Source of the DNA: Diorhabda sublineata
Lineage: Eukaryota; Arthropoda; Insecta; Coleoptera; Chrysomelidae
Assembly (NCBI RefSeq): GCF_026230105.1
Contig: NC_079483.1
Location: 4,333,312 to 4,397,311 of the forward strand
DNA: 64,000 bases
Reading direction: 5' to 3'
Shown: piece after piece, positions 45,086-56,790 of the stretch
Layout: each line of letters starts with the position of its first letter
Position numbering within the stretch: position 1 is the first letter of the stretch
The notes under the pieces: model-generated
Database searches by the model: none
What the model saw: only the letters and a program-made list of their open reading frames with translations
Told to the model about the DNA's origin: nothing
Made by a program: the position numbers and the translations under genes

Positions 45086-46940
45086 TTTACAAATCCGAAA
45101 CGATAATAAGTAAACAGTTATGTTAGATCAAGATTTTATTTTTAACTAACTAATCATGAACACTACAATATGAAAAAATCTTTTCAAAGATTTATTGTTA
45201 TAGTTTAATGAAGTTCTTGAAATTAGTTATAAAATTTGAGTAATTATGAATAATAGGAGGATTCAAATCTAGTGCAACGTTTTTAGTTTAAATGGATTGA
45301 GGTGTGATAATCGTTTGTGTTTAGTGTTGTGATGTTGTTGTATCTGGTGTAGTAGTAGTACGTAAAATTGCTTTAATCTTAGTATATTCTGTAGTAATAA
45401 GCTTACGGTGAGATTAATGAATATAACTTATATATTTTCTCTATCAATTTTTTAAATCGGTTTTACACCTAACAGGTAGTACCGTTGGTACTAATTAAAT
45501 ATGCCAATTAGTTTATATGGAGATTTAAAGGAACTGGGTGAAATATTTACTCTACAAGTCATGCAATTCATAAGAGTATTTCATTTACTATGTCATATTC
45601 ACTTTATTTAATTTCATATACTTAGTTAATTGAAATTCATTATTTCTTTTCTATGTCCTGTTTTAATTCATATTTTTTCCAAAAAAATGCGTTGTTACTA
45701 CCTCCGCCCGTCTAATCTATAGCTGCGATATCTTTTCACACAAATAGATGTGTCGAAACGAAAGACATTTTGGGCATTATTAGGAAAATAATTAGTTTTG
45801 TTTAAAGGGAAGTAGAAATTTTACGTTTCGACCTTTAGCAATCTTTTTCAATATTAAGTAATTTAAGAAAACAGATGATCTACGTTAAAATGGCGGCGGT
45901 GGGGTAAGCAATCGACTTTCTCGTATGTACCATTGTTAGCTTTTCTATGATGTTAAGAAGAACCCATAGATATTTTTTAGATATATTTCGGTGAATTAAT
46001 AAAGTTGAAACTGCGTATTTTTGAAGTTATTTTTTAGTTTATTCCAATATCTTCGTGCCACACCCTGTATGTTCAGTTAACAAGAATACTGAAATTTATT
46101 TTAAATCCATAGTGGAAAGGAAATATTGCAATAAAATTCTTGTTTTCAACTACTCAAATTTGTTTGAAAAAATTGAACAAAATTTTGTCGATATTATTTC
46201 TTATCGCATACATTATTTACTTAACTTCATTACAAACTATTCATTTATTCTGATTTATGTAACAATTCCAAATGAACTTGTTGACCCAATCCGATACATT
46301 CTACCTTAAATTTACGCAATACGTTGATTAACTTATCACTTGGATACGCCTCTGCTTTTTTATAATGAAGGTCAAAACTGGAATTAATTAATTAACATTC
46401 CATTTAAAAGAAAATGAACGTCATCTAGCGATCAAACAAACTAGAAACTTTCATAGCACATAAACACAAACATCTGAATTATTACCACTGAAAAACTGTA
46501 GAAGGTACATCTAAACAAACTCAAGGTCGTTTATGTTTTGAGTATGAGTATTCTTCGTGTTGTCTACCAGACTAGTTCAACTTTGAGGCCGAGTTGAATT
46601 TGAGAACGAGAAGGAATTACAGTTTATTTTAGAAACAGAACTAGTTTTTTGTATTTAGTGAAGTGAGTTATAGAAATTAGGTAAGAATATTTTGTTTAAA
46701 AGTACTTAGATATTTACCTTGACATCGATATTTGTAATTAGATATACGGGAGCGGTACAATAATTGTGATATTTTAGATGATGACACAGAAGTTTTTTTT
46801 TCAACGCAGTCTCTATTGAACTTCGATTTGTCTAAAAGGAATATTCACTAGATTTAGATATTAAATACGGAAATAAAGCGGAGTAATTCGTAATTTCATT
46901 GAAGTTTTCTTCCTATATATTTACAACTTTTTTTGGTAAT
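45086..46940. other. Intergenic DNA, no gene recognised
   Basis: A lone transposon-like end (cacaccctgta) lies near 46058. A consensus-like donor (attaggtaagaat) near 46678 follows a purine-rich stretch and could be an untranslated first exon, for instance of Oat, but there is no proof. Confidence 0.3.
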
Positions 46941-46942
46941 TA

Positions 46943-48228
46943 CAGGGTGCGGCAGCATAACTTCCTTTTTTCAAAAGTTAATAAAACTTATTGTATGAAT
47001 CAGAAAATTTTTATTCGTTTTTTATAATACAGGCACATACATAAAGTTTTGTTTTACTGAGTTTTGAAGATCAAATCAGTTAGGTGACGTCCCCCATTCT
47101 CCATACACTGAGTAAACCGATTTCTGGCGTTTGTCATGACTCTTGCCAGCATAGCAGGCGTTATGTTGGCAATTTCTTCCTGGATGTTCGTCTTCAAATC
47201 TTGTAGGGTCCTTGGACGGTTCACATACACACGGGATTTCAAAAAACCCCATAGGAAATAATCACAAGGGGTCAAATCGGGAGAGCGGGCTGGCCACTCC
47301 AAATCGCCCCTAATTGAGATAAGGCGCTCTGGGAAGTGTTCCCTCAAAACAGCCATCGATGTTCTTGAAGTGTGTGCCGTTGCTCCGTCTTGTTGGAACC
47401 AAGTGTCCCCTAAGTCCAACTCATCTAGCCGTGGGAAAAAAAATTCCTGTAACATGTTTACATACCGGTGCGAATTCACTGTCACTGTGACTTCATTTTC
47501 CTCAAAGAACCAGGGACCAATAATTCCACGTGAGTAAATTGCACACCACACTGTGACTTTAGGTGAATGCAAAGGCCGTTGATGCAATTGTCGAGGATTG
47601 GTATCAGCCCAATAGCGCATGTTTTGTTTGTTTACGGATCCACACAAATGAAAATGGGCTTCATCACTAAAAAAAACAATAGCGTCCTCAGGAACGACTT
47701 CCAGAAAAACCTCACACGCGTTCCTCCGAGAATTGAAGTCACGTTCAGAAAGTTCCTGCACAATTGCCATCTTGTATGGATGAAAATGAAGATCATCATG
47801 AAGTATTCTCCTCACAGAACGATCGGAAAGTCCAAGGGCAGACGCATGTTTGCGCGCAGAACGCCGTGGTGATCGCAACACTGAAGTTCTAACTAACTCA
47901 ATGTTCTCCGGTGATCTAATGGGCCGAGGGACTCCAGTTCTTCGTCTTGTCACCCTTGCAGTTTGTCTGAACGTAGTGACCCACGTAACAATTGATTTCC
48001 GGTCCGGGACAGGGGCCAAGGGGGCTAAATTAAAGCGATTCCGAAAGGCGCGCTGGGTTGCGATCACAGAACATCCGCTCGAAAAGTAAACCTCAACGGC
48101 AAACGCACGCTCCTCACTGTTTCAACGCATGATGGCGACTGAACTGTGCCGGGACAAAACTTACGTTACGACATCTACCGACTAAATGGCGAACTTTTTA
48201 AAAAAGGAAGTTATGCTGCCGCACCCTG
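46943..48228 (-). mobile_element. rosa-type (DD41D) Tc1/mariner transposon, nearly intact
   Basis: 1286 bases with matching terminal inverted repeats (CAGGGTGCGGCAGCATAACT at both ends) and TA target duplications at 46941-46942 and 48229-48230. Ends and transposase are almost undamaged, which suggests a recent insertion. Confidence 0.93.
47054..48121 (-). CDS. DD41D (rosa-like) mariner transposase, one stop near the start
   Basis: The frame is open from 48121 to the stop at 47054, about 355 residues. Upstream it reads ATG CGT TGA, so the likely start (48130-48128) is cut off by a stop at codon 3, and no other in-frame ATG comes before MAIVQELSERDF, too late for a full protein. It has N-terminal helix-turn-helix regions (RSPRRSARKHASALGL and SDRSVRRIL), then a DDE nuclease: Asp in VFFSDEAHFH, Asp in WFQQDGATAH and Asp in SPDLTPCDYF. 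Forty-one residues separate the last two, the rosa/VS spacing. The enzyme would cut and paste its own element at TA. It could work only by reading through the stop or starting at a non-ATG codon. Confidence 0.9.
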   Translation of the reverse strand, partial: NSEERAFAVEVYFSSGCSVIATQRAFRNRFNLAPLAPVPDRKSIVTWVTTFRQTARVTRRRTGVPRPIRSPENIELVRTSVLRSPRRSARKHASALGLSDRSVRRILHDDLHFHPYKMAIVQELSERDFNSRRNACEVFLEVVPEDAIVFFSDEAHFHLCGSVNKQNMRYWADTNPRQLHQRPLHSPKVTVWCAIYSRGIIGPWFFEENEVTVTVNSHRYVNMLQEFFFPRLDELDLGDTWFQQDGATAHTSRTSMAVLREHFPERLISIRGDLEWPARSPDLTPCDYFLWGFLKSRVYVNRPRTLQDLKTNIQEEIANITPAMLARVMTNARNRFTQCMENGGRHLTDLIFKTQ

Positions 48229-48244
48229 TATTATAATTAGCAAA

Positions 48245-48245
<1 letters not shown>

Positions 48246-48286
<41 letters not shown>
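48246..48286. repeat. (TA)n microsatellite
   Basis: About 20 TA units running directly into the next transposon end. Confidence 0.95.
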
Positions 48287-48289
<3 letters not shown>

Positions 48290-49608
48290 GGTGTTCGACA
48301 GATCCTTGAACATAGGAAGACATTTTCTATCTATTCAGGAAAAAAATCCAGGTCTTAAAAAAACTTTTTATAGAATTTTTTTTTTGTTTTTTAGAAATTT
48401 CGTACCCCCTGTAACTTTTTCATTTTTATAGCTAGGCCCAAATTGTTTCCTTTATTAGAATATTGGTGAATGGCATGGCAAACAAAAATTAAAATTAACT
48501 TGTGGACCGCCGAACTCCAAAGAAAAGTTAAAATAGTTTTTAAACTTCAACTTGGCGTTGCGTTTGAAAAAAAATAATGGTGATAGGAAGCTTCTGATTT
48601 TTTTAAAACATCGCTAGAGTGTAGGCTTTCTAACAGTATGTGATTTGTTTCGATATCTTTTTCCTAACCGGAGTTGTAATTTTTTTTACGTAGTTGGACC
48701 ATTTCGACGAAATTCGACTTCAAGTAAAGTTACAAGGATTAAAATAATGAAACAAACGTATCAAAACGAATATCAAGATGGGCGATGCCTACATACTTAC
48801 TGCACGATTGCAGCCACGTTGACTTTTGAGAAACAAATTAATGCATTATTAACATACGAGAAGTCGAGTGTGCCTAAGAGTAAGTAGATACCTTGAATTG
48901 GTGTGTAATGGAAAGCACGTCTTCCATCATGCCGTAGAACAGACCACACTTTCCATACTCTTATGCCAAATGTTTCAGCTACCCGTCTTATGCTTTTGGT
49001 AGGGTCAGCGTCAAACTCGGCAAGGATTTGTTCGTCAATGCGAACATTGTGTTTTCTGACGTTGATTCGCGATTCTTGAGAGTGTAGGTTGCCAGTTCAC
49101 GTAAACGCCAGTATGTACTCGAAAACTTCTGGTGACTGGGTAGTCGTCGGTTGGTGGTGAATTCTACGCGCCTCACGCACATTCCAGTTAGAACTTCCGT
49201 ATGCTATCAAAATATCCGCATATTCTTCATTGGTAAATGAAGGCATTTTAAGAAAAACAGACGTAACACAACATGTAAAAACTTAACTTAACAAAACGAC
49301 TGATAGTGATAACAAAGTGAAAATGTACAAACAAGGGTAAGCACAGAGAGCACGTAAGATCGCAGAGGCAGTTGAGTCTCAACTAAAAAGGGATACTTTC
49401 ATCGCTACGTTCGAGATGTAGGGGCTCGTGGTACTCCAAAAGTGAAAAAGAAAAAAGATATGATAATAAGCGTGCTAGAGTGAAACACTACCATTATTAC
49501 CAGTTTAAACATTCCACAGAGAGTCAAAGAGAGGAAAGACAGCTATAATGGTTGAGCAAGAATGAAAAAACCCCGTCTTCCTATGTTCAACGATCTGCCG
49601 AATACCCA
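48287..49608 (-). mobile_element. Mariner-like element (DUF4817 type), non-autonomous
   Basis: Left end CAGGGTGTTCGACAGATC and right end (reverse) GGGTATTCGGCAGATC pair, then both continue with gttgaacataggaagac-like text. The interior keeps only the start of a transposase gene, and the catalytic half is missing. Confidence 0.75.
48890..49246 (-). pseudogene. Transposase N-terminus (DUF4817-like), broken
   Basis: From ATG at 49246: MPSFTNEEYADILIAYGSSN then NVREARRIHHQ, typical of DUF4817 (SNEEYADMxLVYGxxxGNxREAxRxY). After a shift and a stop it continues DEQILAEFDADPTKSIRRVA and ETFGI, a second helix-turn-helix. No DDE domain follows. Confidence 0.65.
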
Positions 49609-49611
49609 TAT

Positions 49612-50600
49612 ATAAATGATTTGCTATTCGTTAGTCTCGTTAAAACTCGTAAACGGCTGGACCGATTTGGCTAATTTTGGTCTTGAATTATTTGTGGAAG
49701 TCAGAGAAGGTTTAAAAGGTGAATAAACATGAAACGCTCGGGATTAAATGAAAACAATTTTGTTTTTTCTGAACGGAACACAATATTTGACATTTGACAA
49801 CCAACTAATATGTCGATCTATCTTCTAAATTTGTCACATCACAGACTCAAAAGGGGAGCTTATTCAGCGTGTTTTCCCAGATATAACGCAACAGTTCAAT
49901 AACCATATTTGGTTGGGTGAACGAGCATTATTGGCGGCGAAAAATAAAGATATTATATAAGAGGATCTTAATGAGACCATTCAGAATTTTTTCCGGGACA
50001 GTTAGTTTCCTTCAAATCAGTCGACACCGCTATGAACTAGGATGACGTAGTCAACTATCACACAAAGTTTTTAAATTCACTGGAATAGCCTGGATTACCA
50101 CCTCACAATTTGCAGTTAAAAGTAGGATTAGTTGTCATCATGCTGTGTAATATTAATCACCCTCGACTGTGCAATGGAACAAGCCTGGCTCTGAAAGATG
50201 TGATGAATAACGCATTGAGGCAACAATTATAAAGGGAAAATACGAAGGAAAGGATATTTTGATCCTGCGTATACCGATGGTTCCAACTGATTTACCATTC
50301 TATTTTAAACGTTTACAATTTCCGGTGCGTCTGGCCTTTGCGATGACCGTAAATAAATCGCAAGGCCAGTCGTTGGAAGTTTGCGGAATCAACCTGGAGT
50401 TTCCCTGTGTTTCGCGCATGGACAATTATGCGTCGCGTGTTCGCGCTTCGGAAAACCGTCATCTTTGTTTATTTACGAACCACAAAACAAAACTTCAAAT
50501 TGATTAACAGACTGTATCATAACTGCGTGTGTCTGTCAATATCAAATTGAAAGCTTGTAAATAGCCAGTATTTCAGGGAAATTCTGTTTTGTAAGTAAGC
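49612..50600 (+). mobile_element. Helitron remnant (Pif1-type helicase C-terminus)
   Basis: The left part (gtctcgttaaaactcgtaaa, then cggctggaccgatttggcta) is typical of insect Helitron DNA. The plus strand then reads LIQRVFPDITQQF, WLGERALLAAKNKDI, IPMVPTDLPFYFKRLQFPVR, LAFAMTVNKSQGQSLEVCGI and a frameshifted LCVACSR-type end. These are the last helicase motifs of a Helitron Rep/helicase. Several stops; the Rep domain is missing. Confidence 0.85.
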
Positions 50601-50884
50601 AACATCATTCATACCGAGCATTTTTTTAATTTGTTTTAATAAAAAAGGATTCCTTTTGTTTGAATTTTATTTTATTTAAACAAAAGTTTAGTTTTTTTAT
50701 TTATCGATTGAGGAGGTACGAAGTATGTCGGGTCACTATGTAATAATGAAATGCAATAGTTTTGGCACAAAATTTAGAAGTTTAACATGTCAAACATGAG
50801 TCGAAAAAAGGCCTCAACACACGAATTTCATATAATATTTTTTCTACTAGCGAAAATTTTATCAAAAATGGCAACAGCCCGACT

Positions 50885-50935
50885 TGAACCTGGGACCTCC
50901 CGCTTGTGATCCACTACACAAGGGAGACATTAATA
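50885..50935 (-). repeat. tRNA-like (SINE-head-like) fragment
   Basis: The minus strand has gtgtagtggatca (A-box-like) and ggttcaagtcg (B-box-like), about 20 bases apart. The anticodon arm is missing, so it is not a working tRNA gene. Confidence 0.4.
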
Positions 50936-51374
50936 ATACGTTTTTTACGTACTACTGCTTAAAATGTGTTTCTTTACGCACTAGTGCGTAAATTAAAGTT
51001 TTATGCCCTACGTATGGTATTGAAAAAAAAATTTATAATTCGTTTCTACAGATACCTAAGCCTTACAGTTGGCATTTTTCAAAATAAAAATATTTCACGC
51101 AGAAGTATTTACCGTGTTGTAGCCGAATCTGTTAATGAAATACCATGTTTGAACCTCCCAAAAAGTGAAAAACCAAAAAATATTATCCAAAAAAGAGAAG
51201 AAAATTACCGATTACAATACTTCAAAGAGTATTGTGGGAATTAGCTAAAAATGGTAAAAAATACTAAAAAGACGAAAGTTTGTGATGCACCATGAAAAAT
51301 GCTTCACACTCTCCAAGTCGGAAATCCAAGGAACCGATGGTTTTATAAAAATAATATACAAGAGTGCCCTAACA

Positions 51375-53108
51375 ATTAGTCCATTGAAATGTTACAATGG
51401 ACCTTGCCGTGTTTTTGAGGACGCAATTTTATTTTATCGGTGTGTGAGGGGAGGTCAAGGAAAGCTTAACCTCAAGTTTGTGAGGTTCTATACCTTGTCC
51501 CCCGGACGCTATCTTAAATAAAGGGGTGAAAAGCTATTTTTGACGATATCTCACGAACTATTGTTGCTACAAAAAATTCGTAAATATATAAATTGTGGGA
51601 AATCGCTTTGCCTACAATTTTGTCTATGATAATTTTTGCCATTAATCGCGAATTTAAAAAGTTATGAGCAAAAAAGTGCAAAAATTTTGTAACAATTTCT
51701 TTTTTCGCTCAATAACTTTTTATTTTTTGATTTTTTAATAAAATTACTTGAAAACAATTCTTTAGATCGTTCTTCGAGGATCAATTTTATATGTGGATTT
51801 TTTGCATTTCACTCATTCTTGTGGCTCATAGAGCGCTCCAAAAGTGCCAGGACGCGTCTATGCTCACCACATTGTGCCAAAAACAAAATATTTGTTATCA
51901 TTTCAATTTTTTTTTTTAATTTTCTTTTCTCTACAGATTTTTCTGCCCATTTATATATAATTTATTATTTTTAATCGACTCTTTTCCCCGCCACCTACGA
52001 GGTAGAGTCGATAGGCGTGTTTTTTTACGTGGTATCCACTGTAGGCGTAATCCACAGATAAGTTGTTAAATTTTCCTGGCATTTTGTACTACATGATATA
52101 TTTTAGTTCTTTTTGATGGTCCAGGTTAAGTTTCAGGATCAGTATATACATCTGTGTCAAAAGTAAAGGTTTGGGGGATGACGGGAGTTAAAATTGTTGT
52201 CATAGTTGAAAGTTCATCTTCTAATTCGTTTTCTTCTATTAACTTCGATATTTCCATGATGTTGCTGCAAGTTTCGCCAGAACAATGAAGACATACTGCA
52301 GAACATTTGATGTCTGCTTTTCTGCAGCCCTATATGCTTCCACAATTTCCTTTACATCTGCAGAAAATTAATTTCATAAGCTCCGGAGGTACTGGAGGCT
52401 TGGAAACTTGTGCTGGCAACTACTGTTTGTTTGATTCTTCCAACCCCAATCTTCAGAACTTTGATATCTCCTACGTCACGACTGGACCTGGTGATATACT
52501 CGAACATCTTGGAAACGAGCTACATCTTGGGTTGGAGCCAGTGCTGATAAGCTAAATGAATTTTTGATCTTGGAATGCTTCGCTATTGCTTGAAAAATCA
52601 AAACCTGTCCCCAAACGGTGATTTGGACCTTTTCTACCTGCTTAGAATTCCCATGAGTGGAATGCAAAAAATCAACATATAAAATTAATCCTTAAAGAAC
52701 GATCTAAAAGATTGTTCTGAGGTAATTTTATTAAAAAATCGAGAAATAAAAAGTTATTTAGCGAAAAAAGAAATTGTTGACAAAATTTTTGCACTTTTTT
52801 GCTCATAACTTTTTAAATTCGCGATTAATGGCAAAAATTATCATAGACAAAATTGTAGGCAAAGCGATTTCCCACAATTTATATATTTACGAATTTTTTG
52901 TAGGGACAATAGTTCGCGAAATATCGACAAAAATAGCTTTTCACCCCTTTATTTAAGATAGCAGCCGGGAGACAAGGTATGGAACCTCACACACTTGGGG
53001 TTTTAGCTTTCCTTGATTTCCCCCCACACAACGGTAAAATAAAATTGCGTCCACAGAAAAACGCAAGGTAAGGGTACTAAAATTCTAACATTTTAATGGA
53101 CTAAATGT
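51375..53108. mobile_element. Element with about 450-bp inverted arms
   Basis: 51375-51830 and 52655-53108 are long inverted repeats, including matching tgtaggcaaagcgatttccc and gcgattaatggcaaaaatta on the right arm. The 820-base loop carries part of a cysteine-rich transposon-type protein on the minus strand. No target duplication was found, so the exact ends are uncertain. Confidence 0.75.
52190..52667 (-). pseudogene. Cysteine-rich TE-associated protein fragment
   Basis: The minus strand reads VRVYHQVQS, then in another frame FCRCKGNCGSI, a stop, GCRKADIKCSAVCLHC and SGETCSN, then an acidic tail (MEISKLIEENELEDEL). The double Cys cluster with CRC-like spacing and the YHQVQ segment are known to me from a family of unnamed repeat-borne arthropod proteins. 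It is broken by shifts and a stop. Function unknown. Confidence 0.5.
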
Positions 53109-53429
53109 AAAATATAAAAAAATAGCAAAATTCGCTGATTCATTTCTGCAGAGAGTGGTCCTAATATGATGGGCACTTCTTTTAGTAGTCAGATGAGATA
53201 TTTATTCAAATTGTACCTCGAGAATTTTCGTATGAATTAATTAATAAATATAATAAATATACCGGATTTTCACTTATATTTTCACCCAATTAACTTTCCT
53301 ATAACTTCTAAACAGCTGAAGATAAAAAAGTGTAATTTTTTTCTAAATGTTTCATTTCATAGCGAAACTCGTCAGTAAAAGTAGAACTACTTTTTAAAAA
53401 TCCAAATTAGAATCAGAATTAGGAGATGA

Positions 53430-53490
53430 ACTGTTTCTAATTTTAGGAAATGTTCAGATTATTCTGTAATAATATTTATGCTATTAAAGA
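53430..53490 (+). repeat. Short piece of the 3640/15618 repeat family
   Basis: ttttaggaaatgttcagatt and attctgtaataatattt match the end of the repeat copy at 16490-16540. Confidence 0.5.
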
Positions 53491-53749
53491 TAATGCTAAA
53501 TTTGGGAGTCTCTTCAAGCTATTTGTTAAAGAACAAAATTAAACCATCTTATTTCATACTGTTCAATTTTTTAAGCAACAAACCTGACAACCTAACAATC
53601 GACGGTAAAGAATTTGTGAGTATCTTTGAAAAACTAAATCTATTGAATAAGCAACAACAAGGAATAGATTAAACTCTTGTCGATGCAAAACCGAAGATAT
53701 AAATTGTTTTCATAATCGTTATTTATTTATGTCAGACACATGTGAAATA

Positions 53750-54908
53750 CGAGGGTTGCTACTTAAGTTTTGAGATTGGCAACACTGATGTGAATATGTC
53801 AAATATAACATTGCCATCATAAAGTTTGACATTGGCAACACTGATGTGAATATGTCAAATTTGACATTGCCATTATAAAGTTTGACATTTTCAATTTTAC
53901 TTAGAACGTGTTGTCGTACGAGTGCTATTTGAGTTGTTTACATATACTTGAAAGATTCCTCTTGGTCAAAAAATGACATCGCAAATATTTTTATGCGACG
54001 ATTTTCTATGACTTTCGACGTGGATTAAATCGACAGCAGTGTGCCGATCAACTCGCTTCGTCTTTTGGTGATAAAGCACCATCTCCAGCCATCGTGTTTC
54101 ATCGGTTTTCCGAATTTAATCGTGGTCGCAGTTTGCTGATGAATTAATTTCGTGAAGGTCGTCGAAAATCGGCTGTTGTGCCAGAAAACATCGATTTTAA
54201 ACGTGAATTGACATTGCCAGATCGTCATGTGGCATATCGTGAGAATGAGGCATTCTTGGACCTCAATTCCAATCGCATAGATTTAATATCGCATTTGGCT
54301 GTCAAAAGGATTTGTTCGCGTTGGATACCGCATAATTTGATAATCGCTAAATCGATTGGAGCAAAGATATACTGAAAAAATTCAATCGCGGTGCTTCACA
54401 AGACGTGTATACGATTTGAATACGAAACTAAACAACAATTGACTGTTTGGGTCTTTCATAAAGAACCAAATCCAACAAAAGATGTTCGCGCACGAAGCAC
54501 TTCGAAGCAAATGGTGGTATGCTTTTTCGAAATACTAAATATATCGCCACCGTTCCATTAGATCAACATAGAGGGGTCAATTCAGAATGTTACACCAGCA
54601 TTTATTTGCCAGACGGATCAGAGAAACCAATCGCAGAAGACAAATCATTCTCCACCACGACAAACAAAAACGTTTTTGGACAGTCACAACATCGAATTGA
54701 TGGGTCATCCGCCGTTCAATCCTTGTTTGGCACCCAATGATTTCTTCTTATTCCCGCAGATCAAAAATAAATTGCAAGGTCAACGTTTTTCTACACCCGA
54801 AGAAGTAGTTGATGCGTTCAAATCACATGATTTGGAGGAATGTGACGCATGCAGAAGTTTATTGGTATATCTGGTTTGTCTATCTCAAAATTTAAGTGGC
54901 AACCCTCG
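53750..54908 (+). mobile_element. Mariner element, deleted and frameshifted
   Basis: Terminal repeats CGAGGGTTGCTACTTAA at the left and, reversed, CGAGGGTTGCCACTTAA at the right, with TA on both sides (53748-53749, 54909-54910). The plus strand holds much of a mariner transposase: FRRGLNRQQCADQLASSFGD, PDRHVAYRENEAFLDL, AVKRICSRWIPHNL, HNIELMGHPPFNPCLAPNDF (last catalytic Asp region) and RFSTPEEVVDAFKSH. Stops and shifts abound and the C-terminus is deleted. A roughly 54-base direct duplication lies near the left end. Confidence 0.88.
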
Positions 54909-55429
54909 TAACTCATATGTACGCTACGCCTCTGGAAATATGGAAGGTGGTATGTTCAAATTGACTGCCTGTATAAGGTAGCAACAGTTCTGGACGTCAT
55001 TTGATCTATGTTTATTTGGAAAATCTATTTTTAGGTACAATCATAATTATTTTTCAAGGATGTTTTTTATTCTAAACAATCATAATCGCATAAGTGTTGT
55101 TTTTTGTAGATTATATATTTTTTCAACAGTTGGTTTAAGTGTTTGTTTTATGTCTATAAATTGCTATGTGTTTAACCGGCTCTAAAATAACATGTACATG
55201 GTCATTCATTGTAATATACGAGCGTGCTTATTTCTAACTTAGAGTGTGGTTTAAGCTTGGAAACAAAAAGTATTCGGAACGAATCAAATCAGGTGAATTA
55301 GTAAATTTTTCTACAGAAATTGAGGGCGAATAAATACTAATAGTAATGACTAAACACCCCTAGTGAGGTTACTTCGCAAAAATGGTCTCTATATCCTCTT
55401 GTTAGGGTAAATCCACCTCTATATCTTCT

Positions 55430-56790
55430 CGCTTATTTTTTTATGTAAAGAGCAAGCACAAGAGGGTAAATCATATCACAGTCCATTAATTTGAGTGGCA
55501 ACTGCCTGTGGATATTGATCTTGAACTTCTTTAGGTTGTAGTGTTCGGGAAAGCTTCGGGTAGCTGACTCCAGAGGCCTGCACTTCTCCAAATAAAAATT
55601 GTCGCTCTGGGCGTCTGCAGGTGACTTCGGTGCCTGTCTGTTTGTCAAGTAGGTCTTGTAGGTGGGATTATGGTGGACAACTCGGAAGTAGTAGTATCGG
55701 TGAAAGACCATTCTTCTGCGCTCTAAGCTGTCCAAGTTTCTGACCAACTTTGGATCGCTTATAAGTCAAATGGCTTTCTTTTGTTTTGAGTCGAGAATCC
55801 TCAGGTTATGCTTGGGAACCGTGTTCCAAATATTCCAAAGATGGAAAATCTGAGCCTTGTAGAGGATTAGAAGTTATTGCAAATTATATAGCTTTTTGGT
55901 GCTAAAGAGAGCTCCGAGTTTTTGTAAAGCTGCCTTAGCTAATCGAACCACGTGACCATGCCAGGACATATTGCTTCCAACCTCAACACCCGATAAGCGA
56001 ATTTACGCCGCTGGTGATATTTTATGTCCAGACATGACCAAATCCTGAGCTGCAGTGTCAGTCTGGGTCTTGCTGCATTAATCTCAAACAGATTTCTTCC
56101 AACTAACTCCAAAATGTTTTTAAAATCGGTATTGTTGGTAAAGATCTGTTCCTTTGGGTGTTTATTGTGGCGGCTCTTTAATATACAGGATAAAGAGAGC
56201 AGGTAACAAGATATATCGCTGGAGAATACCAGCGTTGACCTCAAATCTTTCTGTGGTATGTCCATCGATAGCAATATGGATGGATCTGTCTTTGAGAGAG
56301 CAACTAAGCCAGTCGATAAGTGAGGACCGTTGAATCTTAATTTATTTAGAAGGTTTACATGCCAAATTCTGTCAAAAGCTTTCGATATGTCCAGTGCGAT
56401 TGCTGTAGATTCCTCATATTTCTATTAGCTCCAGTCCATACGTTGATGACATAGACCAGGAGATCTACGTTTACGAAAGCCTTATTGATGGTCGCTGATG
56501 ATGTAAACAGACTTAAGATATCTCAAGATTTGCTGGTTAACGACTTTCTCATGAACTTGGCAATGCTTGAAATAAAGCAATCGGACGTTAGTTGTTGAGA
56601 ACCGTCTATTTTTAGCATGGGCTGAAATCGAGCAAATTTCCAATCTGCAGAGAAGAGAACTTTTTTATATGATAGAGAAAAGAGTTTGCATAGCGGAGTT
56701 GTTGGTGGTATTTCATCGGAGCCAGTGGTTTTATTTATGTTCAAGCATTTGAGAAGTTTTGCCACATCTCTGTATCAAATTTCTATTTCT
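55430..56790 (-). mobile_element. Jockey-like LINE, degraded but long
   Basis: On the minus strand from right to left: LKCLNINKTTGSDEIPP, CKLFSLSYKKVLFSADWKFA, AKFMRKSLTSKS, FDRIWHVNLLNKL, DIPQKDLRSTL (compare GVPQGS), then a C-terminal NLDSLERRRMVFHRYYYFRV and ATRSFPEHYNLKKFKINIHR. This is the order from fingers to thumb and tail. The YADD block is badly damaged. At least ten breaks. Confidence 0.8.

Noticed and set aside
46055..46309. 84-codon plus-strand frame as a gene
   Set aside because: AT-driven composition, no domain, and it begins in a transposon-like end.
47567..48089. Plus-strand frames of 101 and 79 codons
   Set aside because: They lie antisense to the rosa transposase and mirror its codons.
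50885..50935. A tRNA gene on the minus strand
   Set aside because: A- and B-box-like parts are present but there is no anticodon arm, so no cloverleaf forms.
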